Source: JANXXV01 sp040002435 (GTDB lineage: Bacteria; Acidobacteriota; Terriglobia; Bryobacterales; Bryobacteraceae). Taken from it: a stretch of 64,000 nt of DNA. The notes under the pieces are model-generated. The model searched no databases. It was given only the letters and a program-made list of their open reading frames with translations, and was not told where the DNA came from. Position numbers and translations under genes: made by a program. The DNA is taken from NCBI GenBank assembly GCA_040002435.1, contig JBDUEM010000004.1:10552-74551 (forward strand), read 5' to 3'. This document shows positions 8,551-15,652 of this stretch, piece by piece; position 1 is the first letter of the stretch; each line of letters begins with the position of its first letter.

Positions 8551-9114
8551 ATGAACTGGATGGATAGTCTGGGGCCGCTGTTGCAGCAATACACCAGCTC
8601 GCAAAGCGCACAGCCGCCGGCTGACGTAGAGGAACACTTCGATCGTGTGGCGCAGAATGCGCCGGCGTCGGAGATGGCCGAAGGGTTGGCGGCAGCGTTC
8701 CGCTCAGGCCAGACACCACCTTTCTCTCAGATGGCGTCGCAACTCTTCGGCGGCTCGAACGGCCAGCAGCGGGCGGGAGTGTTGAACGCCCTCCTCGGCG
8801 CAGTCGGACCCGCGATATTGAACCAGATCTCTTCCGGTAAGGGAGGCTCCATCCTCGGCTCCGTCCTTGGCGGCGGCGCCGCGCCGTCTCTTGGTTCTCT
8901 GTTCGGCAGCGGCATCGATGTCACCGCTGACCAGGCGTCCAAGGTTCCGCCGGAAGTAGTGAAGCAGTTGGCCGAACACGCCGAAAAAACGGACCCGTCC
9001 ATCGTGGACCGCCTCAGCCAGATCTATTCCGAACATCCGGATTTGATCAAAACTTTAGGTGGCGCGGCATTGACCATTGCTCTTGCCAAAGTTGCGCAGC
9101 GCCAGCGAGGGTAG
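8551..9114 (+). CDS. Uncharacterised Gly/Ala-rich protein
   Basis: 187 residues starting MNWMDSLGPLLQQYTS, preceded by a ribosome site (AGGAGAA). No signal peptide. The middle is Gly/Ser/Ala rich and weakly hydrophobic (ILGSVLGGGAAPSLGSLFGS), flanked by helical segments; the C-terminus contains a hydrophobic helix (LGGAALTIALAKVAQ). The layout is slightly like DUF937-type proteins, but I would not assign a family. It may belong with the preceding GlsB-like gene and the following secreted gene, which starts 6 bases after its stop. Confidence 0.75.
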   Translation: MNWMDSLGPLLQQYTSSQSAQPPADVEEHFDRVAQNAPASEMAEGLAAAFRSGQTPPFSQMASQLFGGSNGQQRAGVLNALLGAVGPAILNQISSGKGGSILGSVLGGGAAPSLGSLFGSGIDVTADQASKVPPEVVKQLAEHAEKTDPSIVDRLSQIYSEHPDLIKTLGGAALTIALAKVAQRQRG

Positions 9115-9120
9115 GCGGCT

Positions 9121-9498
9121 ATGTTGCGATTCGCAGTATTATTCCTTTCGGCGGTGCTCGCCTTCGCCGCCGAAGAGGTTGTTTTCTCTGGCACACCCTC
9201 CGTCAGAATCGACGCCGACGGCAAACAGTCGGTTCGCGTGGAACTTAGTGATCTCGGAGCCAAGAAATACGAATGCCGGATTGTCTCCAAAGGCAAGAAG
9301 TTTCTCTGGGCGAGCCGCGGCAATCGCGAACTCATCCGGTCCGACAGCGGTGACTACACCTATTTCGTCTCGCCGGAAGGAACGGGCTACATCAAAGTGG
9401 CCCTCGTCAAGACGGGGGACGCCTTCGGATATATGGAGAGCTTTACCACCGACCTCAAGACCGTAACCTATTGGGGAAATCGCACGAAGGTTCCTTAG
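9121..9498 (+). CDS. Small secreted beta-rich protein of unknown function
   Basis: 125 residues with a short signal peptide (MLRFAVLFLSAVLAFAAEE). The mature part alternates hydrophobic and polar residues as in a small beta sandwich (VVFSGTPSVRIDADGKQSVR, DYTYFVSPEGTGYIKVALVK). It has no cysteines beyond one and no motif I recognise. The start follows the stop of the upstream gene by 6 bases, so it is probably in the same transcript. Confidence 0.72.
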   Translation: MLRFAVLFLSAVLAFAAEEVVFSGTPSVRIDADGKQSVRVELSDLGAKKYECRIVSKGKKFLWASRGNRELIRSDSGDYTYFVSPEGTGYIKVALVKTGDAFGYMESFTTDLKTVTYWGNRTKVP

Positions 9499-9521
9499 CA
9501 TCGTTTGCTACTCTACGTCTC

Positions 9522-11180
9522 ATGAAGCGTAGAGATTGGTTAAAGCTCCTTCCTTCCCTGGCCGTGGTGGTAAACGCCCAGACTCCCGCGCCGGAGCAAA
9601 CCTTCACGATCAGTAAAGAGATGTTGCAGCAGGCTGTTCAGCTCGCCGGCCTGACCTTCACAGAAGCCCAGTTGATGTTGATGTTGCCCGGCGTCAACCG
9701 GCAGGCGGCAAACTACGATCTGCTGCGGAAACTCGACATTCCCCTCGATACCGAACCGGCCATGCATTTTCGGCCCCTTCTCCCGGGCCGGGTTCCGCCT
9801 GCGGGGAAAGCGCGATTCGTTCCCACTAAAGCGCCCGCAATGCGTAAATGGAAATCGCTGGACGATCTGGCGTTCCTGCCCGCCAGCCATCTTGCCCCTC
9901 TGCTGAAGGCACGGCGCATCACGTCCACAGAGTTGACCAAACTGTATCTGGAACGGCTGAAAACCTACGGCCCGAAGCTCAACTGTGTAATCACTCTCAC
10001 TGGGGATCTGGCCTTTGCGCAAGCCGCGCACGCAGACAAAGAGATCAGGCGCGGTAAGTACAAGGGACCCCTGCACGGCATTCCTTATGGCGCAAAAGAT
10101 CTGTTCGCAACCAAGGGAATTAGAACCACCTGGGGCGCCGAGCCGTATCAGAACCAGGTGCCCGATCACGATGCGGCGGTAGTTGAAAAGCTGCAGAAGG
10201 CCGGCGCGGTCCTGGTGGCCAAACTGTCCATGGGCGCTTTGGCGCAAGGCGGGCTTTGGTTCGGCGGCATGACCAAGACGCCCTGGGACTACGAACAGAG
10301 CTCCAGCGGTTCCTCGGCCGGCTCCGGCTCCGCAACCGCCGCGGGACTGGTCGGCTTCTCCATCGGGACCGAGACGTTGGGATCCATCGTTTCGCCCAGC
10401 ACCCGTTGCGGTGTCGCCGGTGTGCGCCCGACCTACGGCCGGGTCAGCCGCTTCGGCGCCATGGGACTCAGTTGGAGCATGGACAAGATTGGGCCGATCT
10501 GCCGTTCCGTGGAAGATTGCGCGATGGTCCTGCGGGCCATTGCCGGCAGCGACGGGCGCGATGTCACTGTCGTGGACGCACCCCTCCACTGGGAACCGAG
10601 GCTTACTCTATCCAAGCTGCGGATCGGATACGTGAAAGAGGAATTCGACAAAATGGAAGCCGAGCAAAAGGCTATCTACGATACCGCCCTCGGAGTCCTT
10701 CAAAAAGCCGGCGCCAGGCTTCAACCCATTACCCTGCCCGATCTTCCCCTCGCGGCCCTGCGCATGGTCCTCACCGCGGAAGCAGCCACAGCCTTCGACG
10801 ATCTCACTCGCAGCAATGGCGTGGATCAATTGAAGGGGCAGGCTCCGGGAGACTGGCCCAATACATTTCGCACGGCACGGACCATCACCGCCGTGGAATA
10901 CATCCGCGCACAGCGAGGCCGCACACTGCTGATGCAGTCAATGGATAACCTAATGTCTCAGTGGGACGTGTTCGTGTCTCCGCCTTTCAGCCCCTGTCTT
11001 ACGGCCACCAACCTGACCGGGCATCCGCAGGTGGTAGTGCCTTGCGGCTTTCTGAAGGGACTTCCACAAAGCATCCTGTTTACCGGCAGGCTGTATGAGG
11101 AAGGTACGCCGATGCGTGTGGCTTATGCGTTCGAAAAAGCCACGGTGTGGCACGGTTTGCATCCAAGGCTGACCGCTTGA
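9522..11180 (+). CDS. Amidase signature family hydrolase, probable Tat substrate
   Basis: 552 residues. The N-terminus MKRRDWLKLLPSLAVVVNAQ carries a twin-arginine motif (RRDWLK), so it is probably exported folded. The full Ser-Ser-Lys triad of the amidase signature family is visible: Lys192 in YGAKDLFATKG, the cis-serine Ser265 in SSSGSSAGS and the nucleophile Ser288 in GTETLGSIVSPS. The reaction is hydrolysis of an amide or related bond; the substrate cannot be told from sequence. It is not GatA, because no gatB/gatC is nearby and the protein has a leader and an ~85-residue N-terminal extension. Confidence 0.88.
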   Translation: MKRRDWLKLLPSLAVVVNAQTPAPEQTFTISKEMLQQAVQLAGLTFTEAQLMLMLPGVNRQAANYDLLRKLDIPLDTEPAMHFRPLLPGRVPPAGKARFVPTKAPAMRKWKSLDDLAFLPASHLAPLLKARRITSTELTKLYLERLKTYGPKLNCVITLTGDLAFAQAAHADKEIRRGKYKGPLHGIPYGAKDLFATKGIRTTWGAEPYQNQVPDHDAAVVEKLQKAGAVLVAKLSMGALAQGGLWFGGMTKTPWDYEQSSSGSSAGSGSATAAGLVGFSIGTETLGSIVSPSTRCGVAGVRPTYGRVSRFGAMGLSWSMDKIGPICRSVEDCAMVLRAIAGSDGRDVTVVDAPLHWEPRLTLSKLRIGYVKEEFDKMEAEQKAIYDTALGVLQKAGARLQPITLPDLPLAALRMVLTAEAATAFDDLTRSNGVDQLKGQAPGDWPNTFRTARTITAVEYIRAQRGRTLLMQSMDNLMSQWDVFVSPPFSPCLTATNLTGHPQVVVPCGFLKGLPQSILFTGRLYEEGTPMRVAYAFEKATVWHGLHPRLTA

Positions 11181-11358
11181 TAACTAAGGACCTTCGATTA
11201 CTCCTATTCCCAGGCCAAGCGCAGGATAGGCCCGCACCGTTAAGCGTAATCTGAATTGCTTCTCCATAGAGGGGATGCGATAGTTTCTTATCTGCGCCAC
11301 AAGGCAGAAACGGGCACGTCAGAACGGGACCGTATTTCGGCTGGAAAGGGAGTAGATT

Positions 11359-12819
11359 TTGAGGACTTTTGGGTGGAAAGGCGGCGTCCTGTTAGCGTTA
11401 TTGGCACAGGTAGCAGGTTGGTCCACGGAAATTCCTGTCGCTCAGGACACTTCGGTCAGTCCCGGATCGGCCACCATTTTCGGTTCACATTCTTTAATAG
11501 CGGTAGGCGGTGCCGGGGCGAACCAGGGATTGATTCAATTTGATCTTTCCAATGTCTTTCCTGGCGGCACCACCGCACCGGGCATAGCCAAAGCCACCCT
11601 CTGGTTGTTCGTGAACAAAGTCGACAATCCCGGAGCGTTCGATGTCTATCAGGGCACCAATGCCCCCTGGGCGGAAGCCACGGCGAACGGAACCGGCCTG
11701 CCCATACCAACTCGGGGAAGCATGCTCGGCAACGGCATCCTTGTCACATACGCGAGCGCGGGAACCTTCATAGGTATCGACGTCACTGCAGCGGTTAGGG
11801 ATTGGTTGCCTGGAGGATCGGGAATAAATACTGGATTTCTGATCATCGCCGGCGGCGGCCTGGACGTTTCGTTCGACAGTAAAGAAAGCACCAATACCAG
11901 CCATCACGCCATTCTTGATGTAACTGTATTGGGTGGCCAGACGGGTGCCACGGGCGTGACGGGTAGTACTGGTGTTACGGGCGCCACTGGTGTTACGGGC
12001 GCCACTGGTGTTACGGGTCCAACCGGCATAACCGGAGCCACGGGCGTTACCGGAATTACCGGCGCAACCGGCGACACAGGAGCTACTGGAGTCACGGGAG
12101 CGACGGGAGCGACAGGTGCCACGGGAACCACTGGCACCACTGGCACTACCGGTCCGACTGGCGTCACGGGCGCCACGGGAGATACAGGACCAACAGGTAG
12201 CACGGGCGCTAACGGCGCGGTTGGCGTGACGGGTGTGACGGGTGCGACGGGTGCGACGGGTGCTACGGGAAGTCTTGGCGCAACGGGAGTTACTGGAAGT
12301 ACTGGGGCCGCCGGTTCTACCGGAGCAACAGGAACCACTGGAGGTACGGGAAGTACCGGGGCAACAGGAAACACCGGCTCGACAGGCTCTACCGGCTCGA
12401 CCGGGACCACGGGGGCCACCGGCCCGACAGGATCCACTGGCGCGACAGGTACAACCGGAGTCACAGGCTCTACCGGCATCACCGGAGCGACCGGCGCTGG
12501 ACTGACAGGAGCCGATGGCGCTACCGGCGCAACCGGAGTGACCGGAGCAACAGGTGTCGCGACGGTCTACCTGAACGACGGAACAGTGGTCAGCACTCCT
12601 CACATCGTCAGAGGGTTTGGTACCACAGACATAATCGGGAACGTCGCTGTGACTCTCAGCGGAGCGGCGATCTTTACGTCTTCGACGAGCTACTCGTGCA
12701 CCATCGCTAGCGACAACCCAAGTTTTCCCGCCAGTGTCTTGCAGGCAAGTGGCTCTTCATTCACAATAAACGCATTGGGTTTGGGCCATACCGTCCAGTA
12801 CGTTTGTGTCGGCAATTAG
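11359..12819 (+). CDS. Secreted DNRLRE-domain protein with Gly-X-Thr collagen-like repeats
   Basis: 486 residues starting with TTG, supported by GGAAAGGGAG just upstream. After a signal sequence (VLLALLAQVAGWSTE), residues ~25-190 form a DNRLRE-type beta domain (the QDTSV start, a GLIQFDLSNV strand, TLWLFVNKVDNPGAF and the IDVTAAVRDWL block). Residues ~195-400 are nearly uninterrupted Gly-X-Thr triplets, followed by a ~85-residue globular C-terminal domain. Bacterial collagen-like proteins with Gly-X-Thr runs form trimeric surface fibres in Bacillus exosporium, and threonines may be glycosylated; a similar surface role here is an inference. Confidence 0.85.
   Translation: MRTFGWKGGVLLALLAQVAGWSTEIPVAQDTSVSPGSATIFGSHSLIAVGGAGANQGLIQFDLSNVFPGGTTAPGIAKATLWLFVNKVDNPGAFDVYQGTNAPWAEATANGTGLPIPTRGSMLGNGILVTYASAGTFIGIDVTAAVRDWLPGGSGINTGFLIIAGGGLDVSFDSKESTNTSHHAILDVTVLGGQTGATGVTGSTGVTGATGVTGATGVTGPTGITGATGVTGITGATGDTGATGVTGATGATGATGTTGTTGTTGPTGVTGATGDTGPTGSTGANGAVGVTGVTGATGATGATGSLGATGVTGSTGAAGSTGATGTTGGTGSTGATGNTGSTGSTGSTGTTGATGPTGSTGATGTTGVTGSTGITGATGAGLTGADGATGATGVTGATGVATVYLNDGTVVSTPHIVRGFGTTDIIGNVAVTLSGAAIFTSSTSYSCTIASDNPSFPASVLQASGSSFTINALGLGHTVQYVCVGN
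11935..12558 (+). repeat. Imperfect 9-base tandem repeat encoding Gly-X-Thr triplets
   Basis: About 65-70 nine-base units of the form GGN-NNN-ACN encode Gly-(Ala/Val/Ser/Thr/Pro/Asn/Asp/Ile)-Thr. Codons vary freely at third positions, so selection acts on the protein repeat rather than on an identical DNA repeat. The longest near-identical DNA stretches are at 11965-12015 and 12230-12262. Confidence 0.9.
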
Positions 12820-12898
12820 CCAATATCCCGGGCTTGGCTGCAGCGCAAACAGCGTTCCGCAGTTCCAGGACCCGGGAGCCACAGAGCTAATTTTATCG

Positions 12899-13078
12899 TT
12901 AAGCGCCGAGCTTGCCCCAGAGATTGGGCCTGGTATAGACGGGCACTCTCACTTGGCAGTGAGGTTTGACCGCCGTATCCAAACGCTTACCGCAGTACAA
13001 ACAGCTCAGGCTCATCTTAAGACTTGCCATGTGGCAATGAGGGCAATAATGCCGCGTGACCTGTGCATCCTCGTGCAT
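12899..13078 (-). CDS. Small zinc-ribbon protein (59 aa)
   Basis: A short minus-strand gene: ATG at 13078 preceded by a strong ribosome site (AGGAGGAG, 4 bases upstream) and an in-frame TAA just before it. The product has two cysteine pairs, CPHC (residues 12-15) and CLYC (26-29, then GKR), which form one four-cysteine zinc ribbon. Extra His/Cys (PHCQ) follow. It could be a nucleic-acid-binding or adaptor protein. It overlaps the end of the weaker ORF at 13017-13442, which also encodes a cysteine-pair motif. Confidence 0.6.
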   Translation of the reverse strand: MHEDAQVTRHYCPHCHMASLKMSLSCLYCGKRLDTAVKPHCQVRVPVYTRPNLWGKLGA

Positions 13079-13442
13079 GTCTCCTCCTGCTTACTTCATA
13101 AACCGCAAGGGTGTCATAACTGAACTCATAGTACCGGCGAACCACACATAGCTGGCACCGGCGACATATGCCCTTGCTGATGGACAAACTTTCATCCACT
13201 AATCTGACGTCGGGAATCGCAGTCTTACATTTTGGGCAATCGATAGAACCCACTCTGGGCTTGGCAGAATCCGGATCTTCCGGCCGCCGGCGTGGCGAAG
13301 CACCATTCCCGTGAACTTTAAGGATTTTTAGGCTGAATGGTTTAGCGACGCTTCGACACGCATTCCCAGACTCTGCAGGTCGCACTGCCAGGGCTTCCCG
13401 CGAGCTTTTTGGGGCTTGTGACCGTTCTCCACTAGACATCAT
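13017..13442 (-). CDS. Possible zinc-ribbon protein, weak candidate
   Basis: From the ATG at 13442 the frame gives 141 residues. The first half is low-complexity and unconvincing. The second half has CPKC ... CRRC spaced by 27 residues, followed by VVRRYYEFSYDTL, which looks like a genuine zinc-ribbon fold. The last ~20 residues overlap the ribosome site and start of the 59-residue zinc-ribbon gene, so the pair may be translationally coupled. The true start may lie further inside. No family recognised. Confidence 0.35.
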   Translation of the reverse strand: MMSSGERSQAPKSSREALAVRPAESGNACRSVAKPFSLKILKVHGNGASPRRRPEDPDSAKPRVGSIDCPKCKTAIPDVRLVDESLSISKGICRRCQLCVVRRYYEFSYDTLAVYEVSRRRHARGCTGHAALLPSLPHGKS

Positions 13443-13839
13443 GACTACTTCATTGCATTTTTGTTGCCTTTCGCCGGGGGCAAAGTTTACCGGGGAAAGG
13501 AGCCGGCCCCAGCGTCGCGAACCAGCGTCCGTTCTCGGCCGGCGTGCCGTCCAGCGGCACCTCGGAACAGCCATTCCGGGCATTGTTTGCCGGGCTCGTT
13601 GCTGGGTATTGTCGCCGCGCAAAGACCCCAATCGCGGAATCCGTGCCGGTCCTTTTAGTCAACCGGATAGCATCGCACTGGGAGCACCGAAACCGCGGCG
13701 CCACACCTAACCCGAGCCTCATGGCCGCGGGTCCAAATCGAACCGCAAATGCTTTTTCGTGCACCAGACCATTTTTCCCGAAATCATTTCGCGGCATTTA
13801 TATTGGCATTACTGGCCTCCTTCCCGAGCAGTTTTCCTA
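13443..13839. other. Intergenic stretch without a convincing gene
   Basis: About 400 bases lie between the zinc-ribbon ORFs and the 103-residue gene at 13852. Several frames are open, but all translations are rich in Arg/Pro/Ser with no motif, signal or ribosome site. I see no RNA gene or clear repeat. Confidence 0.5.
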
Positions 13840-13845
13840 TATAAT
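13840..13845 (+). promoter_or_regulatory. Consensus -10 box directly before the 13852 gene
   Basis: A perfect TATAAT ends 6 bases before the ATG at 13852. No good -35 box is visible at the usual spacing. If used, transcription would start at or next to the ATG, giving a leaderless message; no ribosome site is present, which agrees. Confidence 0.3.
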
Positions 13846-13851
13846 TGAGTT

Positions 13852-14163
13852 ATGGATTTTCCCACCTCTGCGCACCCGACGGATTTCAATAAAGATGTTT
13901 CCGTGAGAAGCCTGGGGGAAATCATGCTTGCTTTCGAAGAAAATAACGTACGCCATAAAGCGCTGCGCCTCCGCTCCGCGGCCCTTGTCGCCAGTAGACT
14001 GGCCAAACAAATCGGCGCGGAGGAGTATGCGGTGCTCCGTCAGGAAAGCAAAAACGATATGGTCGAAGTCCAGAGATGCCGCACCAATCTGTTAAATGAA
14101 CTCGCGGAACGCGAGCATTTCAGATTTGGCGAGGTCAATATTGGCTTCAGCCCCCATCGGTAG
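13852..14163 (+). CDS. Hypothetical protein, helical
   Basis: 103 residues, no signal peptide, predicted mostly helical and charged (IMLAFEENNVRHKALRLRSA and later VQRCRTNLLNELAE). No recognised family. The ATG at 13852 lacks a ribosome site; a GTG at 13903 and an ATG at 13924 (MLAFEENN) are alternative starts. The stop lies 11 bases from the stop of the convergent LamG gene. Confidence 0.5.
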   Translation: MDFPTSAHPTDFNKDVSVRSLGEIMLAFEENNVRHKALRLRSAALVASRLAKQIGAEEYAVLRQESKNDMVEVQRCRTNLLNELAEREHFRFGEVNIGFSPHR

Positions 14164-14174
14164 AACGCGCCGCC

Positions 14175-14999
14175 TCAGAACTTTTCCGAGGCGATCTTTC
14201 GTACTTCAGCGGCTGTTAACGGACGCCGGAAGACGGCAACATCGTCCATCAATCCCACATAGCCTATTCCTAACCGGATAGATGCCAGGCTTTTATCCCA
14301 GCTAAAGGGCTCACGGATGCCGCTGGTAGTTCCCTGCGAAACGCCATCCAAATACAGCGTGGCCGATCCATTTCCACCAAGACCCTTATAGACAACCACG
14401 ACGTTCGTCCACTTCCCACGCGCAAACGGCGGCTGCTTTACCACCACCAGCCGATTGTTGAACGCCGGATTAGTGTCCGGCGGCAGGTCTTGTGGATTCC
14501 ACGCCTTTAACGCACCGAACACACCGAGCCGCATATGCCGCGGCTTGTCGTCCTTGCTGAAATCCACCCAAATTGCCGAATCGTTATAAGCCTTGTCAGT
14601 TAGCTGAATCGGATCACTGAAGCCCGGCTCGAGATCCTGATCCGGCGAGAGATTCAGCCAGAAGGAAAGCGTCCCCGACCAGTTTGCGGCGTCGAACGGC
14701 ACATTGTTTTCGGCCCGGAAAAACACCGCCTTCGTATTCTTCTTGCGGAAGCGCAGCGCGCCGGAGCCATTGCGCCCCACGCCCGCGGCAAGTTCAACGT
14801 CTGTCCCATCGAGTCCCGGCTTTGCCGCCGCCTGTTCCTTATAGGACGCGGCGGAATACAGCCGCTTGTCACCCTTCGCCACGCGCGCATCGAGCGATGA
14901 GTCAAAATCCGCGTAAAACACCAGATCGGATTTCAGATCCGCCCCCATCAGGGCTAGAGTATAGAATCCGGCAAACAGGAATTGGAAGGGCTTTCGCAT
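14175..14999 (-). CDS. Secreted LamG-like (concanavalin A fold) protein
   Basis: 274 residues with a signal peptide (MRKPFQFLFAGFYTLALMGA). The mature protein is a single laminin-G/concanavalin-type jelly roll: LVFYADFDSSLDARVAKG at the start, then NGSGALRF, WSGTLSFWLNL, RGKWTNVVVVYKG, TLYLDGVSQGT and IGYVGLMDDVAVFRRPLTAAE, which is the standard Laminin_G_3 ending. Such domains bind glycans or proteins; no catalytic residues are visible. It is divergent from the PPOX gene at 15029, with 29 bases between the two starts, so their promoters must overlap. Confidence 0.85.
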   Translation of the reverse strand: MRKPFQFLFAGFYTLALMGADLKSDLVFYADFDSSLDARVAKGDKRLYSAASYKEQAAAKPGLDGTDVELAAGVGRNGSGALRFRKKNTKAVFFRAENNVPFDAANWSGTLSFWLNLSPDQDLEPGFSDPIQLTDKAYNDSAIWVDFSKDDKPRHMRLGVFGALKAWNPQDLPPDTNPAFNNRLVVVKQPPFARGKWTNVVVVYKGLGGNGSATLYLDGVSQGTTSGIREPFSWDKSLASIRLGIGYVGLMDDVAVFRRPLTAAEVRKIASEKF

Positions 15000-15028
15000 G
15001 GAAACATTATCCCCTCTAAAATGGACAG

Positions 15029-15646
15029 ATGAGCTTGGACAACATCGAAGGCCCGGATACCCTGCGCCAACATTACGCGCCGCCCCTGGAACGCGCGGTC
15101 CTCAAATCCTTACGCAAACTGGATCAGCATTGCCGCCTGTTCATCGAACTTTCTCCTTTCCTCTGCATCGGCACGCAGTCTGACGGGAGCGCCGACGTGG
15201 CGCCCCGCGGCGACAAGCCGGGCTTCGTCCATATTCTCGACGATAAGACCCTGGCCATCCCTGACTGGCCCGGCAACAACCGGCTGGATTCCCTGACAAA
15301 CATTCTTTCGAACCCGCACGTGGGCCTTCTATTCCTGGTTCCCGGAGTGGACGAAACGCTCCGGGTCAACGGCACGGCGGTGATTGCGGCGAACCCGGAA
15401 TTGCTGGCTCGCTGGGACGTGAACGGAAAACATCCGAAATCGGTCCTGCTGGTTACGGTGACGGAAGCGTTCCTGCATTGCGGCAAGGCGCTCATCCGTT
15501 CGAAACTCTGGCAGGACGACTACAAGGTGGAACGCACTTCCCTGCCCTCGTACGGCAAGATGCTCAAGGACCAGATCGAAGTCTGCGACACAGCCGAAGA
15601 GATCGAAAGATCCGTTGCCGATGCTTACAAGACCCGGCTCTACTAA
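15029..15646 (+). CDS. Pyridoxamine 5'-phosphate oxidase-type flavoprotein
   Basis: 205 residues, cytoplasmic. The split-barrel PPOX pattern is clear: CRLFIELSPFLCIGT, the DVAPRGDKPGFVHILDD block, LAIPDWPGNNRLDSLTNIL and HVGLLFLVPGVDETLRVNG. This resembles the FMN-dependent group described in Mycobacterium as MSMEG_1061-like. The family includes FMN- or F420-using reductases and oxidases; the substrate is unknown. The stop lies 6 bases from the end of the convergent glucosidase gene. Confidence 0.85.
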   Translation: MSLDNIEGPDTLRQHYAPPLERAVLKSLRKLDQHCRLFIELSPFLCIGTQSDGSADVAPRGDKPGFVHILDDKTLAIPDWPGNNRLDSLTNILSNPHVGLLFLVPGVDETLRVNGTAVIAANPELLARWDVNGKHPKSVLLVTVTEAFLHCGKALIRSKLWQDDYKVERTSLPSYGKMLKDQIEVCDTAEEIERSVADAYKTRLY

Positions 15647-15652
15647 TCGATT

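Noticed and set aside
11904..12482. Long minus-strand frame reading as repeated Val-Pro-Val/Ala-Pro-Val
   Set aside because: It is the exact antisense of the Gly-X-Thr repeat, has no ribosome site or leader, and owes its openness to the repeat itself.
11935..12558. Regular repeats that could be taken for a CRISPR array
   Set aside because: The period is 9 bases without spacers and it lies in one open reading frame as Gly-X-Thr codons.
13443..13797. Open frames on both strands between the zinc-ribbon ORFs and the 13852 gene
   Set aside because: All translations are Arg/Pro/Ser rich, lack start signals and show no motifs.
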